Part shown: positions 19,101 to 24,565 of the stretch, piece after piece
How the letters are laid out: every line of letters begins with the position of its first letter
Numbering within the stretch: position 1 is the stretch's first letter
Source of the DNA: a virus
Direction: 5' to 3' (one strand)
Virus record (IMG/VR): IMGVR_UViG_3300014962_000018
Span: 1-38,962 of that record
Length of the DNA: 38,962 bases
Position numbers and translations under genes: made by a program
Notes under the pieces: generated by a model
What the model was told of the DNA's origin: nothing
Seen by the model: the letters and a program-made list of their open reading frames with translations, nothing else
Databases searched by the model: none

Positions 19101-20664
19101 TGGCCCGTCGTTCCACATCATCAACATCCAAGAACCGGCGCTGGTCGCGGCTCCTGTCGTCGGCGGGCGGCACGGGTTCGTCCGCACCGCGCGAGCGATG
19201 AAGGACGCCTACAACATGATCGGCGGGCGCACCAACGCCCTCGTGCCGGCCGTCAAGGATACGTGGCGCGCGATCCAAGGCGAGAAGACCAACTTCTCCG
19301 ACTACCGCGCCAACTTCAAAGCTGAGATCGCTAAGAACATCTCGGGCGAGCGCGGCGTGCGACTGTCGGGCATGCTCGACATGCTGCATGATAGTAACCT
19401 GCTCGGGCATGAGGCGGGCATGGAGGTCGCGCGCCTTGCCGACCCCGCCGCCGGCCGCTTCATGCAGGCGCTCGACCGGGTGGACCTTGTGTCGCGGCAG
19501 GTGGGTCAGGCCATCGAGGCGATCAACCGCGCGGTGACCGGGCTCACAGCCTATGAGCTTGAGTATGCGCGCAACAAGGGCAACCATCAGGCGGCGATGC
19601 GCTACGCTCACGACGTCGTCCACGACACGATGGGCAATTACTCCGCGAGTAACTCCGCGCCGGTGTTCAATCACCCGGTCGGCCGGGCGATGCTCCAGTT
19701 CAAGAAATACGCCCAGAAGACCTACTTCCTCCTCGGCAAGATGGCGGGACGCGCCTATGAGGGTGACCGGGAGTCGCAGAAGGCGCTGCTCGGCGTGCTG
19801 TTTACCCACGGGGTAGTCGCCGGCGCGCTCGGCATGCCGATCGAACCGATCAAGGCTGCGGCGATCGTGTCCAACGCGCTCGGCATCTCCCCCTACTCGT
19901 GGGACGAGATTGAGGCGGCGATCCGCGACGAAGCGGCTACGCTGCTGGGCAAGAAGGTCGGAACGGCGGTGACGCGCGGCGTCCCCCGCGCTTTCCTCGG
20001 CTACGACGCGTCCGGCCGGCAGGGGCTGGCCGACCTCACCACAGGTCTCGGCCCGCGCTCGTCGAGCAGCAGCGACATCAAGAGCTGGCTGTTCGACACG
20101 ATCATGGGTCCATCGCTGGGCATGCCCTTCAAAATGATGGAAGGCGCGCAGAAGTCGGTCGGCAACCTTGCGAAGGGCGACGTGAGCGGCGCGGCGCGCG
20201 AAGCGCTCGACGTGTTCCCTGTGAAGTTCGTGCGCGATTTTGCTCGCGCCGGCTACGGTGCGGTAGAGGGGCGCAAGAACAACACCGGCCGCGAGCTCAT
20301 GGCTCCCTACTCGCCGTTCGAGACGGCCGTGCAGATGGCCGGTTTCACGCCGTCGAGGCGTGCCGACGAGGCGGAGATGCGTTCCAAGTTCAACGCGGTC
20401 GACCAGCACCGCAAGCATGAACGTCGGGGACTGATCGCCGATTGGGTGACGGCTACCCCGGAGGGTAAGCGAGACGCTATGGCGGCGATCCAGAAGTATA
20501 ACCAGACGGTGCCCGGCAACGCGCGTATCCAGCAGTCCGATCTGCAGTCGGAGTTGAAGCGCCGCAAGACGGAGAAAGCCAAGGGCGGCTACGACCGTGG
20601 CATGCGCATCACGAAACAGAACCGCGATATTCATGATCGCATGAACCAAGTCTACGGAGATTGA
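13162..20664 (+). CDS. Giant polyvalent virion protein with zinc metallopeptidase motif and PLxRFG-like C-terminus
   Basis: A 2500-residue protein and the largest gene here. Residues about 50-250 contain Ala/Gly-rich hydrophobic helices (GVAAPAAVGVVGGTLGAML) that could enter a membrane. Residues 330-1090 are mostly charged, disordered or coiled. At 1268-1276 a zincin motif is seen (VLIHEAMHALSHR; His1272, Glu1273, His1276), with a downstream acidic stretch DEFLSEAWGN as candidate third ligand. Residues 1450-2100 are helical. NHPVGRAMLQFKKYAQKTY and SPFETAVQMAGFTPSR resemble the PLxRFG module of phage polyvalent proteins. Known families of this kind are packaged in the capsid and injected, and carry effector domains. 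It occupies the T7 gp16 place, so it may also build the ejection channel. The peptidase substrate is unknown. Confidence 0.75.
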   Translation: MTDDRFSDWGDYVAPEPKETTSSTPASSRFADWSNDEDLQAKGNSSDGMGYLDPIKGAAAGAVGDVAAAATGVQFAAEKAGYPTVAGVARNVSSGLHRAEKVIEDTITPEGKAAQGAALIPNEDQEQLLSHPVREVLMKGAGVAAPAAVGVVGGTLGAMLAGPAGAAAGTAGAGALYGLAKGVDQAVAWTNDLNDEDLAKEAPVFGKFKQMYLEENLGKGLDQAAAEKRASYDARVALHDGLYGIKQAAFDAGTNALAFGAGRKVLSGLGGSRLTDYVLSGGSLGAVSASSDVNQQNVEITKKGEGQVNPFQTAIAFLNGTAEGIAFHGAGEGAKKLAKWAGFDKDDAPPADNTPRNMSRDMFAEKQAVNTPASNAPTTGEVPKGARTGEPPKPNEAAQEGQIGNTVNPPTRDQGTPAADKVKATSKARGKKVDASVTVLDDSTPPAAELEALQKSTAGAPDTVQLAEPPKPAPVPTAETPAENQAAGSIDADEERNLSQALKLARGDGWLNIDVQGVGKPYERDATLDPLDLLLRHGYADAAESLVQRWESHAASAKSEKNKQEIGAVATEARRRLVDYLSRSSADSAEPAPVTQEVSPATEVPEADPTIDSQVNDFFDKKRDVIRFNNPNQVPELPESQRVGVREHKGSDGSVWWHRPRKVPQGKIEQAIKGKTENELLGLGPYTKEDVQADVAAGGQEMAAVARDENGVETAAAATTDRLASDTVEALQEANPGKTVTLEQPEQVIEGRLNGTGAVEAPADPNAFDEALARREVEEQLRTAQPRIGDDGRRILPPAPTEENIRAGVETRHKEWQIEQEKAAAEERRAKRDLEEEVAAEKENAPPAPPADFKSQKNPARDRKRAENRDAADTLFNEQAPSRETKGRAAIIERANKILAAAKERGITIPSKLDYEKHSAGQAFLKEAQILASKARAALKTPKQFPSAEDFDRFAQAEFDLRDGLEGYDRYKKNARAEGDAKFGVKFNEKFQKGAKAKDERTEVSGELEMRGEGDEFSRDDTENEGQAKTLADAAVDREVEEYEEPKPNDRPTVELKGDEVVAAADKSADIGTKIKVETRKSRTITRPGKSERASVDLNDPYEALLLQRIKDAERELDKLRSLPTEEMSEPELDRHESGISEYEDRLALAKGDLAQLKKRKDFTSALESDETGTSKQEKITAKRTSKLSDELSSIAGRKLGPFRKFIVKQLQEIVGDVQVHIVNGADLTRIAREPYESGTVRGLYTDHPGQGPRISIAEHLSKQEFEEVLIHEAMHALSHRALARSAEFRHQLNVIKDTLLNHLKAKGINPRSYSEEARPFRYGFTDSIDEFLSEAWGNKVFHEELDKAQLSEGAARELGIRDWRGKSLWYAFVEKVRNAFTRMGIPWPKERVSALEGIIKVTEEIAEYQKRGKTAEELRDEELLAGMASLPSIDFADTAKRMIDRLDTTNAKDLYGKFKRGAASNTMLAMIGQKLGPKFGYYARKAVQLQQEMAVRTDNILRRKGGGLEMVREGDELRKAKPEMMQKAFDLGFEAREYDLDMTPGAKNEHIFGTSAKSDILNATQAKKAYGRLRAEIDALDPDVRSWLERSAKFFREEDNNTRMGMIRRVLDTTDADKQLAAAVARGDISRADGTMDALAQRIFDSKMTDKDKDLFKTDKVVNHLNDIAGLKRLKGWYFPQERKGDYTLGARREVPTPTGSHAHAVSTDPANNTFTFTDPRGANSDARARRAAQEWARELVDKDFRATIKKVFVLQSDPTKIISNEEAGAIGAPPTLKAYKVEVMNEFFDLFEDPASRNAKRAELEKDGWINIKNSVRQQNPNARWDGMVPSQFATLISSLQSRDKFKGMTPGQQNELLQALSQSATRLLPGARIQHHNLQSRNVAGYNRNIINVLAKSAEESARFQAKTEFMPKISEMLKSAKDEIDLNPYSKRAEDRQLVLRDLETRLLVETGVHHEGFINKTLDTLNKVSIIDKLFGPSFHIINIQEPALVAAPVVGGRHGFVRTARAMKDAYNMIGGRTNALVPAVKDTWRAIQGEKTNFSDYRANFKAEIAKNISGERGVRLSGMLDMLHDSNLLGHEAGMEVARLADPAAGRFMQALDRVDLVSRQVGQAIEAINRAVTGLTAYELEYARNKGNHQAAMRYAHDVVHDTMGNYSASNSAPVFNHPVGRAMLQFKKYAQKTYFLLGKMAGRAYEGDRESQKALLGVLFTHGVVAGALGMPIEPIKAAAIVSNALGISPYSWDEIEAAIRDEAATLLGKKVGTAVTRGVPRAFLGYDASGRQGLADLTTGLGPRSSSSSDIKSWLFDTIMGPSLGMPFKMMEGAQKSVGNLAKGDVSGAAREALDVFPVKFVRDFARAGYGAVEGRKNNTGRELMAPYSPFETAVQMAGFTPSRRADEAEMRSKFNAVDQHRKHERRGLIADWVTATPEGKRDAMAAIQKYNQTVPGNARIQQSDLQSELKRRKTEKAKGGYDRGMRITKQNRDIHDRMNQVYGD
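16441..17500 (+). other. AT-richer segment of the giant gene carrying the metallopeptidase
   Basis: Codon choice shifts clearly within one reading frame. Residues about 1094-1447 use many A/T-ending codons (for example TTTCGTAAATTTATAGTTAA at 16769), while flanking parts are strongly GC-ending. The segment begins with a coiled coil (LLLQRIKDAERELDKLRSL) and contains the HEAMH motif. A smaller shift of the same sort lies at about 14630-14900 (residues 490-580). This suggests domains acquired in frame from another source. Boundaries are by eye. Confidence 0.55.
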
Positions 20665-20665
20665 T

Positions 20666-21019
20666 TTGATCGAGGAGCTAGTCGGGCGCGTGCTCGCCAC
20701 ACGAAATGCGGTGCACTTGGCGCACTGGAGGACGAACAGCTACGCGCAACATCAGGCGCTGGGTTCGTTCTATGAGGACCTTACCGACAAGATCGATAAG
20801 ATCGTCGAGATGTATCAGGGTGCGCTGGACATGATCGACAAAGTATCGATCAAAGAGGTATCACCGAAGGACATCCTCACACACTTAAATACGGAAGCGG
20901 AATGGATCGAAGAGAACTTGGAAGAGCTCTCGGGCAATGTGAAAGCTATCGAGAATGTCTTGCAGGACTTGAGCGGGAGTTACTACACGACGATCTACAA
21001 ACTGACACACTTACAGTAG
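20666..21019 (+). CDS. Dps/ferritin-like small helical protein
   Basis: A 117-residue all-helical protein. It starts at TTG 20666 behind GGAG at 20656-20659, 1 nt after the giant gene. The segment RNAVHLAHWRTNSYAQHQAL (His17, His20, Trp21, His29) followed by FYEDLTDKIDKIVEMYQGA mimics the Dps/bacterioferritin signature, in which a His, Asp and Glu at the dimer face bind iron. Similar phage proteins are filed under DUF5856. It could be a virion or host-protection protein; iron binding is not shown. Confidence 0.6.
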   Translation: MIEELVGRVLATRNAVHLAHWRTNSYAQHQALGSFYEDLTDKIDKIVEMYQGALDMIDKVSIKEVSPKDILTHLNTEAEWIEENLEELSGNVKAIENVLQDLSGSYYTTIYKLTHLQ

Positions 21020-21028
21020 GAGAGCCCG

Positions 21029-21283
21029 ATGGCGAAGACCCCAGCGTGGACGCGGAAAGAAGGCAAAAATCCAAATGGCGGTCTAAACGCCAAGGGTCGC
21101 GCTTCCTACAACCGCGCCAATCCCGGCAAGCCCGGCCTCAAGGCCCCTCAACCCGAGGGCGGTCCCCGACGCGATAGCTTTTGCGCGCGCATGAAAGGGA
21201 TGAAGAAGAAACTCACCAGCGAGAAGACGGCCAACGATCCGAACTCTCGGATCAACAAAAGCCTGCGGGCGTGGAACTGCTGA
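21029..21283 (+). CDS. DUF6321-like conserved small protein
   Basis: An 84-residue basic protein. Motifs include AWTRKEGKNPNGGLNAKGRA, LKAPQPEGG, RRDSFCARMKGMKKKL and NDPNSRINKSLRAWNC. These match a strongly conserved small domain found in phages and bacteria (DUF6321 as I recall), of unknown function. Two Cys and many Lys/Arg suggest nucleic acid contact. A GGAG site precedes the ATG at 21029, and its stop overlaps the next ATG (TGATG). Confidence 0.75.
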   Translation: MAKTPAWTRKEGKNPNGGLNAKGRASYNRANPGKPGLKAPQPEGGPRRDSFCARMKGMKKKLTSEKTANDPNSRINKSLRAWNC

Positions 21284-21978
21284 TGAACGCTTATGGCGTG
21301 ATCTTCGACGGCAACCGAGCGTTTGTGGGCTCGCCGCATGGCAAGCCCATCTCGCTCAGCGCCGACGCGAAGCAGCGCGTGCAGGACTTAGCTAAACGCT
21401 ACGGTGTTTGGTATGAGGGCGACGGTAAAGATGTTGCCGTGAACAGCGCACTGTTCGGCCCAAGGACTGCATATCGAGGGTCTTGGGACGACGCCCTTGC
21501 GAAGGCGGTGAAGGGTTACCCGCCGGAGTATTTGAGCGGCATGTTCTCAAACGTCGCTGTCAACGGGATGAAAGCCGACACGCTTGCTCCAGCAACGACG
21601 ATCTTCGAGAGCATCCTCAAGAACCAAGAGGGTAACCGCTACTTTACAGACCGAAAGTTTGACGCCGCAACCCTGACCAAGTTTCTGCAGATGGTCAGCG
21701 ACAGCAAATACGATTTCGTCGCCATGTCAAAAAAGCGGGCGACAAAAGAGAACGTGTCAAAATTTTTCGACGCCGGCGAGGAAAGAATGTTCCCGCCAAA
21801 CTGGGACAAATACCCTTACCCAGCGGGTAAGGTGATGAAGAAATTCGAAGACGCCCGCAACCAGTTTCTGCTCGACCAAAAGTCGGGGGTATATGTTGCG
21901 GGTGCCGGCCATCTTATTGAGCTGCTGCGGATGGATAAATCACTACGGATGGTTGGCGGCTCGAAAGCGAAGGTTTAA
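21283..21978 (+). CDS. Hypothetical protein of the late operon
   Basis: A 231-residue protein. The start at 21283 is chosen because it overlaps the preceding stop (TGATG); an upstream in-frame start at 21181 would run through the DUF6321-like gene. No signal peptide or membrane helix is seen. Sequence features include GVIFDGNRAFVGSPHGKPI and a late segment FPPNWDKYPYPAGKVMKKF. I do not recognise the family. Two dyad copies lie within it (21516 and 21816). Confidence 0.7.
   Translation: MNAYGVIFDGNRAFVGSPHGKPISLSADAKQRVQDLAKRYGVWYEGDGKDVAVNSALFGPRTAYRGSWDDALAKAVKGYPPEYLSGMFSNVAVNGMKADTLAPATTIFESILKNQEGNRYFTDRKFDAATLTKFLQMVSDSKYDFVAMSKKRATKENVSKFFDAGEERMFPPNWDKYPYPAGKVMKKFEDARNQFLLDQKSGVYVAGAGHLIELLRMDKSLRMVGGSKAKV
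21816..21830. repeat. Longest dispersed dyad copy
   Basis: TTACC-CAGCG-GGTAA with arms that extend to CCTTACC / GGTAAGG (21814-21832), the longest perfect copy. It lies inside the unknown 231-residue gene and encodes YPAGK. Confidence 0.7.
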
Positions 21979-21980
21979 TC

Positions 21981-22250
21981 ATGGCTGAGAAGCGTGACCC
22001 GAAGTCGCACCGCACACCCTCGCAAATTCGCAAGATGGACCGGGAGTATAACTCCCGCCCTGAGATCGTCTCGAAGCGCGTGAAGAATAATCAAGCGCGG
22101 GCTGAGATGGTGAAAGCCGGTAAGGCTCACAAGGGCGACGGCATGGACGTCGACCACAAGCGCCCCCTGCGTGCCGGCGGATCGAACGCGAAGAGTAACC
22201 TTCGCGTGATCCCCAAAAGCCGAAATCGCGGCTGGCGAGACGGCGTGTAA
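21981..22250 (+). CDS. HNH-like small protein
   Basis: An 89-residue basic protein. DVDHKRPLRAGGSNAKSNLRV at 56-76 is the core of HNH nucleases (Asp58-His59, then GGSN, then the Asn of the NLR motif). The family uses a beta-beta-alpha metal fold to cut DNA, often next to terminases. Here it lies among late structural genes instead. The usual second Cys pairs are missing and the protein is short, so it may be a minimal nuclease or a DNA-binding relic. Confidence 0.75.
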   Translation: MAEKRDPKSHRTPSQIRKMDREYNSRPEIVSKRVKNNQARAEMVKAGKAHKGDGMDVDHKRPLRAGGSNAKSNLRVIPKSRNRGWRDGV

Positions 22251-22290
22251 TCCAGCAGTTTTACCTTCAAACTACCGACAAACCGCCCCG

Positions 22291-22309
22291 CCTTTGGTAA
22301 GCCTGAAGC
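22291..22309 (+). other. Small hairpin before the endolysin ribosome binding site
   Basis: GGTAAGC / GCCTACC flank a short loop, 7 nt upstream of the GGAGG of the endolysin gene. It is imperfect and of opposite polarity to the dispersed dyad. It might tune endolysin translation; there is no direct evidence. Confidence 0.3.
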
Positions 22310-22327
22310 CTACCGGAGGTTGAAGTT

Positions 22328-22843
22328 ATGAGTTGGCCCCTGCAGTCGCAGTGCGACACTTTCTACGGCAATCCACGAGGTCGTAACGGTCAAGCGTCCC
22401 GGCAGTGGGAGAGCGCCAACCTCGTGATGATCTCGCCGGCTTTCCCGATTACTTTTCTGGGTAAGCCCTGCAAAATGCGCATCCACAAGAAGACCGCCGA
22501 CGCATGGATGGCGTGGTCGGAAGAGGTGTGGAAGAACGCCGGCAAGGACGTGAAGACCATCCGTTTGTGGGGCATGGACAACTTCGGCGGCGCGTATAAC
22601 TACCGCGTCATGCGCGGCGGTAGCGCGCTGTCGATGCACGCCTACGGCTGCGCTGCCGACTTCGACGCCCCGAACAACGGGATGCACGACAGCACGCCAC
22701 GCATCGCCAAATATTACGACCAGATCGTCGCACCCTTCACCAAGCTGGGCGGCGTCTGGGGTGGGTCTTGGGACGGCGACCGTGACACGTTCGACGAGCG
22801 CGCTGCCGACGGCATGCACTTTCAGTGGGCTCGCCTGCGGTGA
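22328..22843 (+). CDS. Endolysin, M15 family (VanY-like) peptidase
   Basis: A 171-residue peptidoglycan peptidase. ALSMHAYGCAADFD carries the SxHxxGxAxD zinc motif with His104 and Asp111. DGMHFQW carries the third zinc ligand His164. The family cuts peptide bonds of the wall stem peptide (L-Ala-D-Glu or D-Ala-D-Ala type). No signal peptide or signal-anchor is present, so it needs a holin to reach the wall. A strong GGAGG site precedes the ATG. It opens the lysis cassette, with membrane genes directly downstream. Length fits single-domain phage endolysins. Confidence 0.92.
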   Translation: MSWPLQSQCDTFYGNPRGRNGQASRQWESANLVMISPAFPITFLGKPCKMRIHKKTADAWMAWSEEVWKNAGKDVKTIRLWGMDNFGGAYNYRVMRGGSALSMHAYGCAADFDAPNNGMHDSTPRIAKYYDQIVAPFTKLGGVWGGSWDGDRDTFDERAADGMHFQWARLR

Positions 22844-22926
22844 CGAAGGAGACGACATTCTTCCTTTTGTGGAGTGTCGTCATGATTGTTTTATTCGCAT
22901 GTGTTTTGAGCGTCTTAACGCAGTGA
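22840..22926 (+). CDS. Tiny one-helix membrane peptide in the lysis cassette
   Basis: A 28-residue peptide from GTG 22840, overlapping the endolysin stop (GTGA). It reads MTKETTFFLLWSVV, then MIVLFACVLSVLTQ: a short charged start and one hydrophobic helix. Only 11 nt separate it from the holin ATG. An internal ATG at 22882 could give a 14-residue form. Likely a membrane lysis modulator, or a translational-coupling leader for the holin; neither is proven. Its very small size means chance occurrence is possible. Confidence 0.45.
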   Translation: MTKETTFFLLWSVVMIVLFACVLSVLTQ

Positions 22927-22937
22927 GGAGAATGAAT

Positions 22938-23117
22938 ATGAAGGGTAACCGCACTTACATCGTCGCAGCGATCACCGCTGTCTTCGGCGTGCTCGCGATG
23001 GTCGACTGGAACACGTTTCTGCAGGACCCCAAGGCGGGCGCGTCCGTCCTCGGCATGTCGATCCTGATGGCGGTCATGCGCTCGATCACGTCTACCCCGC
23101 CGGGTAGCGCCGAGTGA
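22938..23117 (+). CDS. Putative holin
   Basis: A 59-residue membrane protein. The ATG at 22938 is 7 nt from GAGGAG; the ATG at 22932 is too close. It begins MKGNRTYIVAAITAVFGVLAM, with a second hydrophobic stretch (GASVLGMSILMAVMRSI) and a polar tail. Two helices with a basic start fit a class II holin that permeabilises the inner membrane for the M15 endolysin. Position between endolysin and spanins supports this. Confidence 0.7.
   Translation: MKGNRTYIVAAITAVFGVLAMVDWNTFLQDPKAGASVLGMSILMAVMRSITSTPPGSAE
23092..23107. repeat. Dispersed dyad copy at the end of the holin gene
   Basis: CTACC-CCGCCG-GGTAG with perfect arms. The first arm base pair is C-G instead of T-A, a paired (compensatory) change relative to the consensus. 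Confidence 0.65.
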
Positions 23118-23329
23118 TGGTCGCTACGATCCTCACACTCGCCGTCTTCTCTGGCCTCGCCCTGATTGGCTCGTGGCTGATGGGGAGCGTGCGGCAGTTG
23201 GGGGCCGAGCAAGAGCGCCTGCGCCAAGTTGAGAAAGACTTGGCGGTGGCGAAAAAGCAGGCCGATATAATGGCCCAAGACAAGAGCGTCGACGATGTTG
23301 CTCACGATCTCGATACTGGGACTTTTTAG
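23117..23329 (+). CDS. i-spanin (Rz-like)
   Basis: A 70-residue protein. The ATG at 23117 overlaps the holin stop (TGATG). An N-terminal membrane helix (ATILTLAVFSGLALIGSWLM) is followed by a coiled coil (LGAEQERLRQVEKDLAVAKKQ). This is the layout of the inner-membrane spanin, which with an outer-membrane lipoprotein partner fuses the two membranes in the last step of lysis of Gram-negative cells. It is shorter than lambda Rz. The partner gene overlaps its 3' end in another frame. Confidence 0.7.
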   Translation: MVATILTLAVFSGLALIGSWLMGSVRQLGAEQERLRQVEKDLAVAKKQADIMAQDKSVDDVAHDLDTGTF

Positions 23330-23513
23330 TCTCTCATTGGGCGAACCGGCAGTGGGGGGTGGGTGTCCACCCCTCGTCGCCTATAGCGCCGAGACCCAAC
23401 AGATGGCCGCTGCGGAGCTGCGCAAGCTCCCCAAGGGGTCGCCGCTGGCGAAGATGATCGTGGACTACAAGAAAACCCGCGACGCATGCCGCGCCGGAGG
23501 GTCGAGTGGCTGA
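23295..23513 (+). CDS. Putative o-spanin (Rz1-like)
   Basis: A 72-residue protein overlapping the Rz-like gene by 35 nt in another frame, as Rz/Rz1 pairs do. A hydrophobic start (LLTISILGLFSLSLG) leads to GGGC, a candidate lipobox with Cys24, although the residues before it are atypical and no basic residue precedes the hydrophobic stretch. The rest (YSAETQQMAAAELRKLP, MIVDYKKTRDACRA) resembles small Rz1-type proteins of alphaproteobacterial phages. If lipidated it would sit in the outer membrane facing the periplasm. Confidence 0.55.
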   Translation: MLLTISILGLFSLSLGEPAVGGGCPPLVAYSAETQQMAAAELRKLPKGSPLAKMIVDYKKTRDACRAGGSSG

Positions 23514-23730
23514 CGATACGAGAGACATTGCGATCGAAGTGCGCACCAAAGTCGAGAAACTCGAGCAGAGCGTCGAGGAGATTGAGAAAGACCTCAAGCG
23601 CCTGATGTCTTATGTCGACCAAGGTCAAGGGATCGCCGGCGCGTTACGCGTGCTTGGCTTCTCTGGGATTGGCGGAGCGGTCGCGCTGATTGGGGATAAC
23701 TGGGCGAGCCTTAAAAGATTTTTCAGCTAG
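23506..23730 (+). CDS. XhlA-like membrane-associated lysis protein
   Basis: A 74-residue protein starting at GTG 23506, overlapping the previous gene by 8 nt. A coiled coil (EVRTKVEKLEQSVEEIEKDL) is followed by one C-terminal hydrophobic segment (IAGALRVLGFSGIGGAVALI). This is the layout of XhlA-type hemolysin/holin partners. Together with the preceding holin it would make a two-component membrane lesion system. Assignment is by layout, not by strict sequence match. Confidence 0.55.
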   Translation: MADDTRDIAIEVRTKVEKLEQSVEEIEKDLKRLMSYVDQGQGIAGALRVLGFSGIGGAVALIGDNWASLKRFFS

Positions 23731-23740
23731 GGAGGGCGCG

Positions 23741-23971
23741 ATGATCGACGACGAAGAATATTCCGAACAGGAATTTGCGATCGCCGACTACCCCCTCGAC
23801 TCCGTCGCCGCGCGTTGCGAGAGCGTCGCCCGCCTCATCGTAGTGGCGTCCAAACTACCTGAAGGTCGACTTCTCGACGAGGCGCTGATGATGTTGTCCG
23901 CCGTCCGTCGTTCGTTTGCGACACTGCCGGCCGGAGAGCTGGCGTCGATCTCCGGCGGCAAGGGGAACTAG
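23741..23971 (+). CDS. Hypothetical acidic protein, last late gene
   Basis: A 76-residue protein; the ATG at 23741 has GGGAGG close upstream. The N-terminus is acidic (DDEEYSEQEF); the rest is helical (ESVARLIVVASKLP, ALMMLSAVRRSFATL). No motif recognised. It ends tail to tail with the minus-strand gene, and the two stop codons share the palindrome CTAG at 23968-23971. Confidence 0.65.
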   Translation: MIDDEEYSEQEFAIADYPLDSVAARCESVARLIVVASKLPEGRLLDEALMMLSAVRRSFATLPAGELASISGGKGN

Positions 23972-24549
23972 AACCGATACCACCCAGCCAACGCCGCCAA
24001 CCTGCCCGGTTTTTTCTTCGTAGAATTTACCGATGGCTTGGGTGGCGGTGGAGGCGACGGCGCTACCTGCTTGGGTAACTCTTGCGCCGCACGGACAAGC
24101 TGCTCCTGCAGCCGCTTCTCCCGATACTTCTTCGCGTTATACTCCCGGTTCTTGCGCAGCCGGTTTTCGCGCTGCTCGGGCGTCTCGTTACGCGGGATAC
24201 CCTTCAACCTCGCAGCCTTGGCGGTCCACAGCTCTCTCTGCCGGGCGGCGTATTCCGGGTCGTTCTTCATCCGCTCTTTATGGCGAGCACGGGTCTCCGC
24301 GTAATGTTCTTTGTGCCACTGCCGCTGGTATGCGCGCCGTTCGGCGAGATACACTTCACGATCTTCTGGCGTCATGTGCCGGCGATATTTAACTCTCAGC
24401 CCGGCTTCGACCGCTCGATACTCTGCATCTCGGCGCTTCTCGCGCCGCTTCTCGTTATACCGCTCGCGGATCGCGCGCAGCTTTTCCGGGTTCTGCTCGT
24501 TCCATTTACGCTTCGCTGCTTTTTCATCTTCCTTGTTCTTGTATGCCAT
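23968..24549 (-). CDS. Lys/Arg/Glu-rich hypothetical protein
   Basis: A 193-residue, extremely charged protein. Repeated short units with Tyr, Trp and Arg (KRKWNEQNPEKLRAIRERYNE, RAYQRQWHKEHYAE, ENRLRKNREYNAKKYREK) suggest a long single helix. The tail is Pro-rich (PSPPPPPKPS). Similar charged helices occur in phage DNA-binding or nuclease-associated proteins, without a known activity. It is the last gene of the early minus-strand run, 16 nt after the preceding stop. One dyad copy (24063) falls within it. Confidence 0.75.
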   Translation of the reverse strand: MAYKNKEDEKAAKRKWNEQNPEKLRAIRERYNEKRREKRRDAEYRAVEAGLRVKYRRHMTPEDREVYLAERRAYQRQWHKEHYAETRARHKERMKNDPEYAARQRELWTAKAARLKGIPRNETPEQRENRLRKNREYNAKKYREKRLQEQLVRAAQELPKQVAPSPPPPPKPSVNSTKKKPGRLAALAGWYRF

Positions 24550-24565
24550 GACTTAACCTATATGA

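Larger units (their letters stand above)
2124..24078. repeat. Dispersed dyad family TTACC-N5/6-GGTAA, 22 copies
   Basis: Start positions: 2124, 3107, 4017, 5538, 7999, 9423, 10576, 11709, 13229, 13481, 14942, 16415, 17303, 18251, 19638, 19802, 20453, 21516, 21816, 22449, 23092, 24063. Ten have perfectly complementary 5-nt arms, ten have one mismatch and two (10576, 21516) have two. The gap between arms is 6 nt in fifteen copies, 5 in six and 7 in one (4017). Paired changes occur: CTACC/GGTAG at 18251 and 23092, CTACT/AGTAG at 13229, TTACT/AGTAA at 19638. The inside is usually GC-rich. Nearly all lie within genes. I found none in 24.1-39 kb. Confidence 0.7.

Noticed and set aside
13162-20664. 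N4-type virion RNA polymerase in the giant protein
   Set aside because: I looked for single-subunit polymerase motifs (TxxGR, conserved Asp and Lys/Tyr boxes) and saw none. The visible motifs are those of a zincin and a PLxRFG-like module.
18802-20700. 632-residue minus-strand reading frame opposite the giant gene
   Set aside because: GC-rich coding DNA leaves the opposite frame open. The plus-strand protein has family motifs there; the minus one has none.
22590-22613. CTACCGC / GCGGTAG inverted repeat in the endolysin gene
   Set aside because: The gap is 10 nt and the inner arms differ, so it does not fit the 5-7 nt dyad family. It may be chance.
23968-24100. Bidirectional terminator between the convergent operons
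   Set aside because: The stop codons overlap in CTAG and no stem with a T-run is seen on either side.
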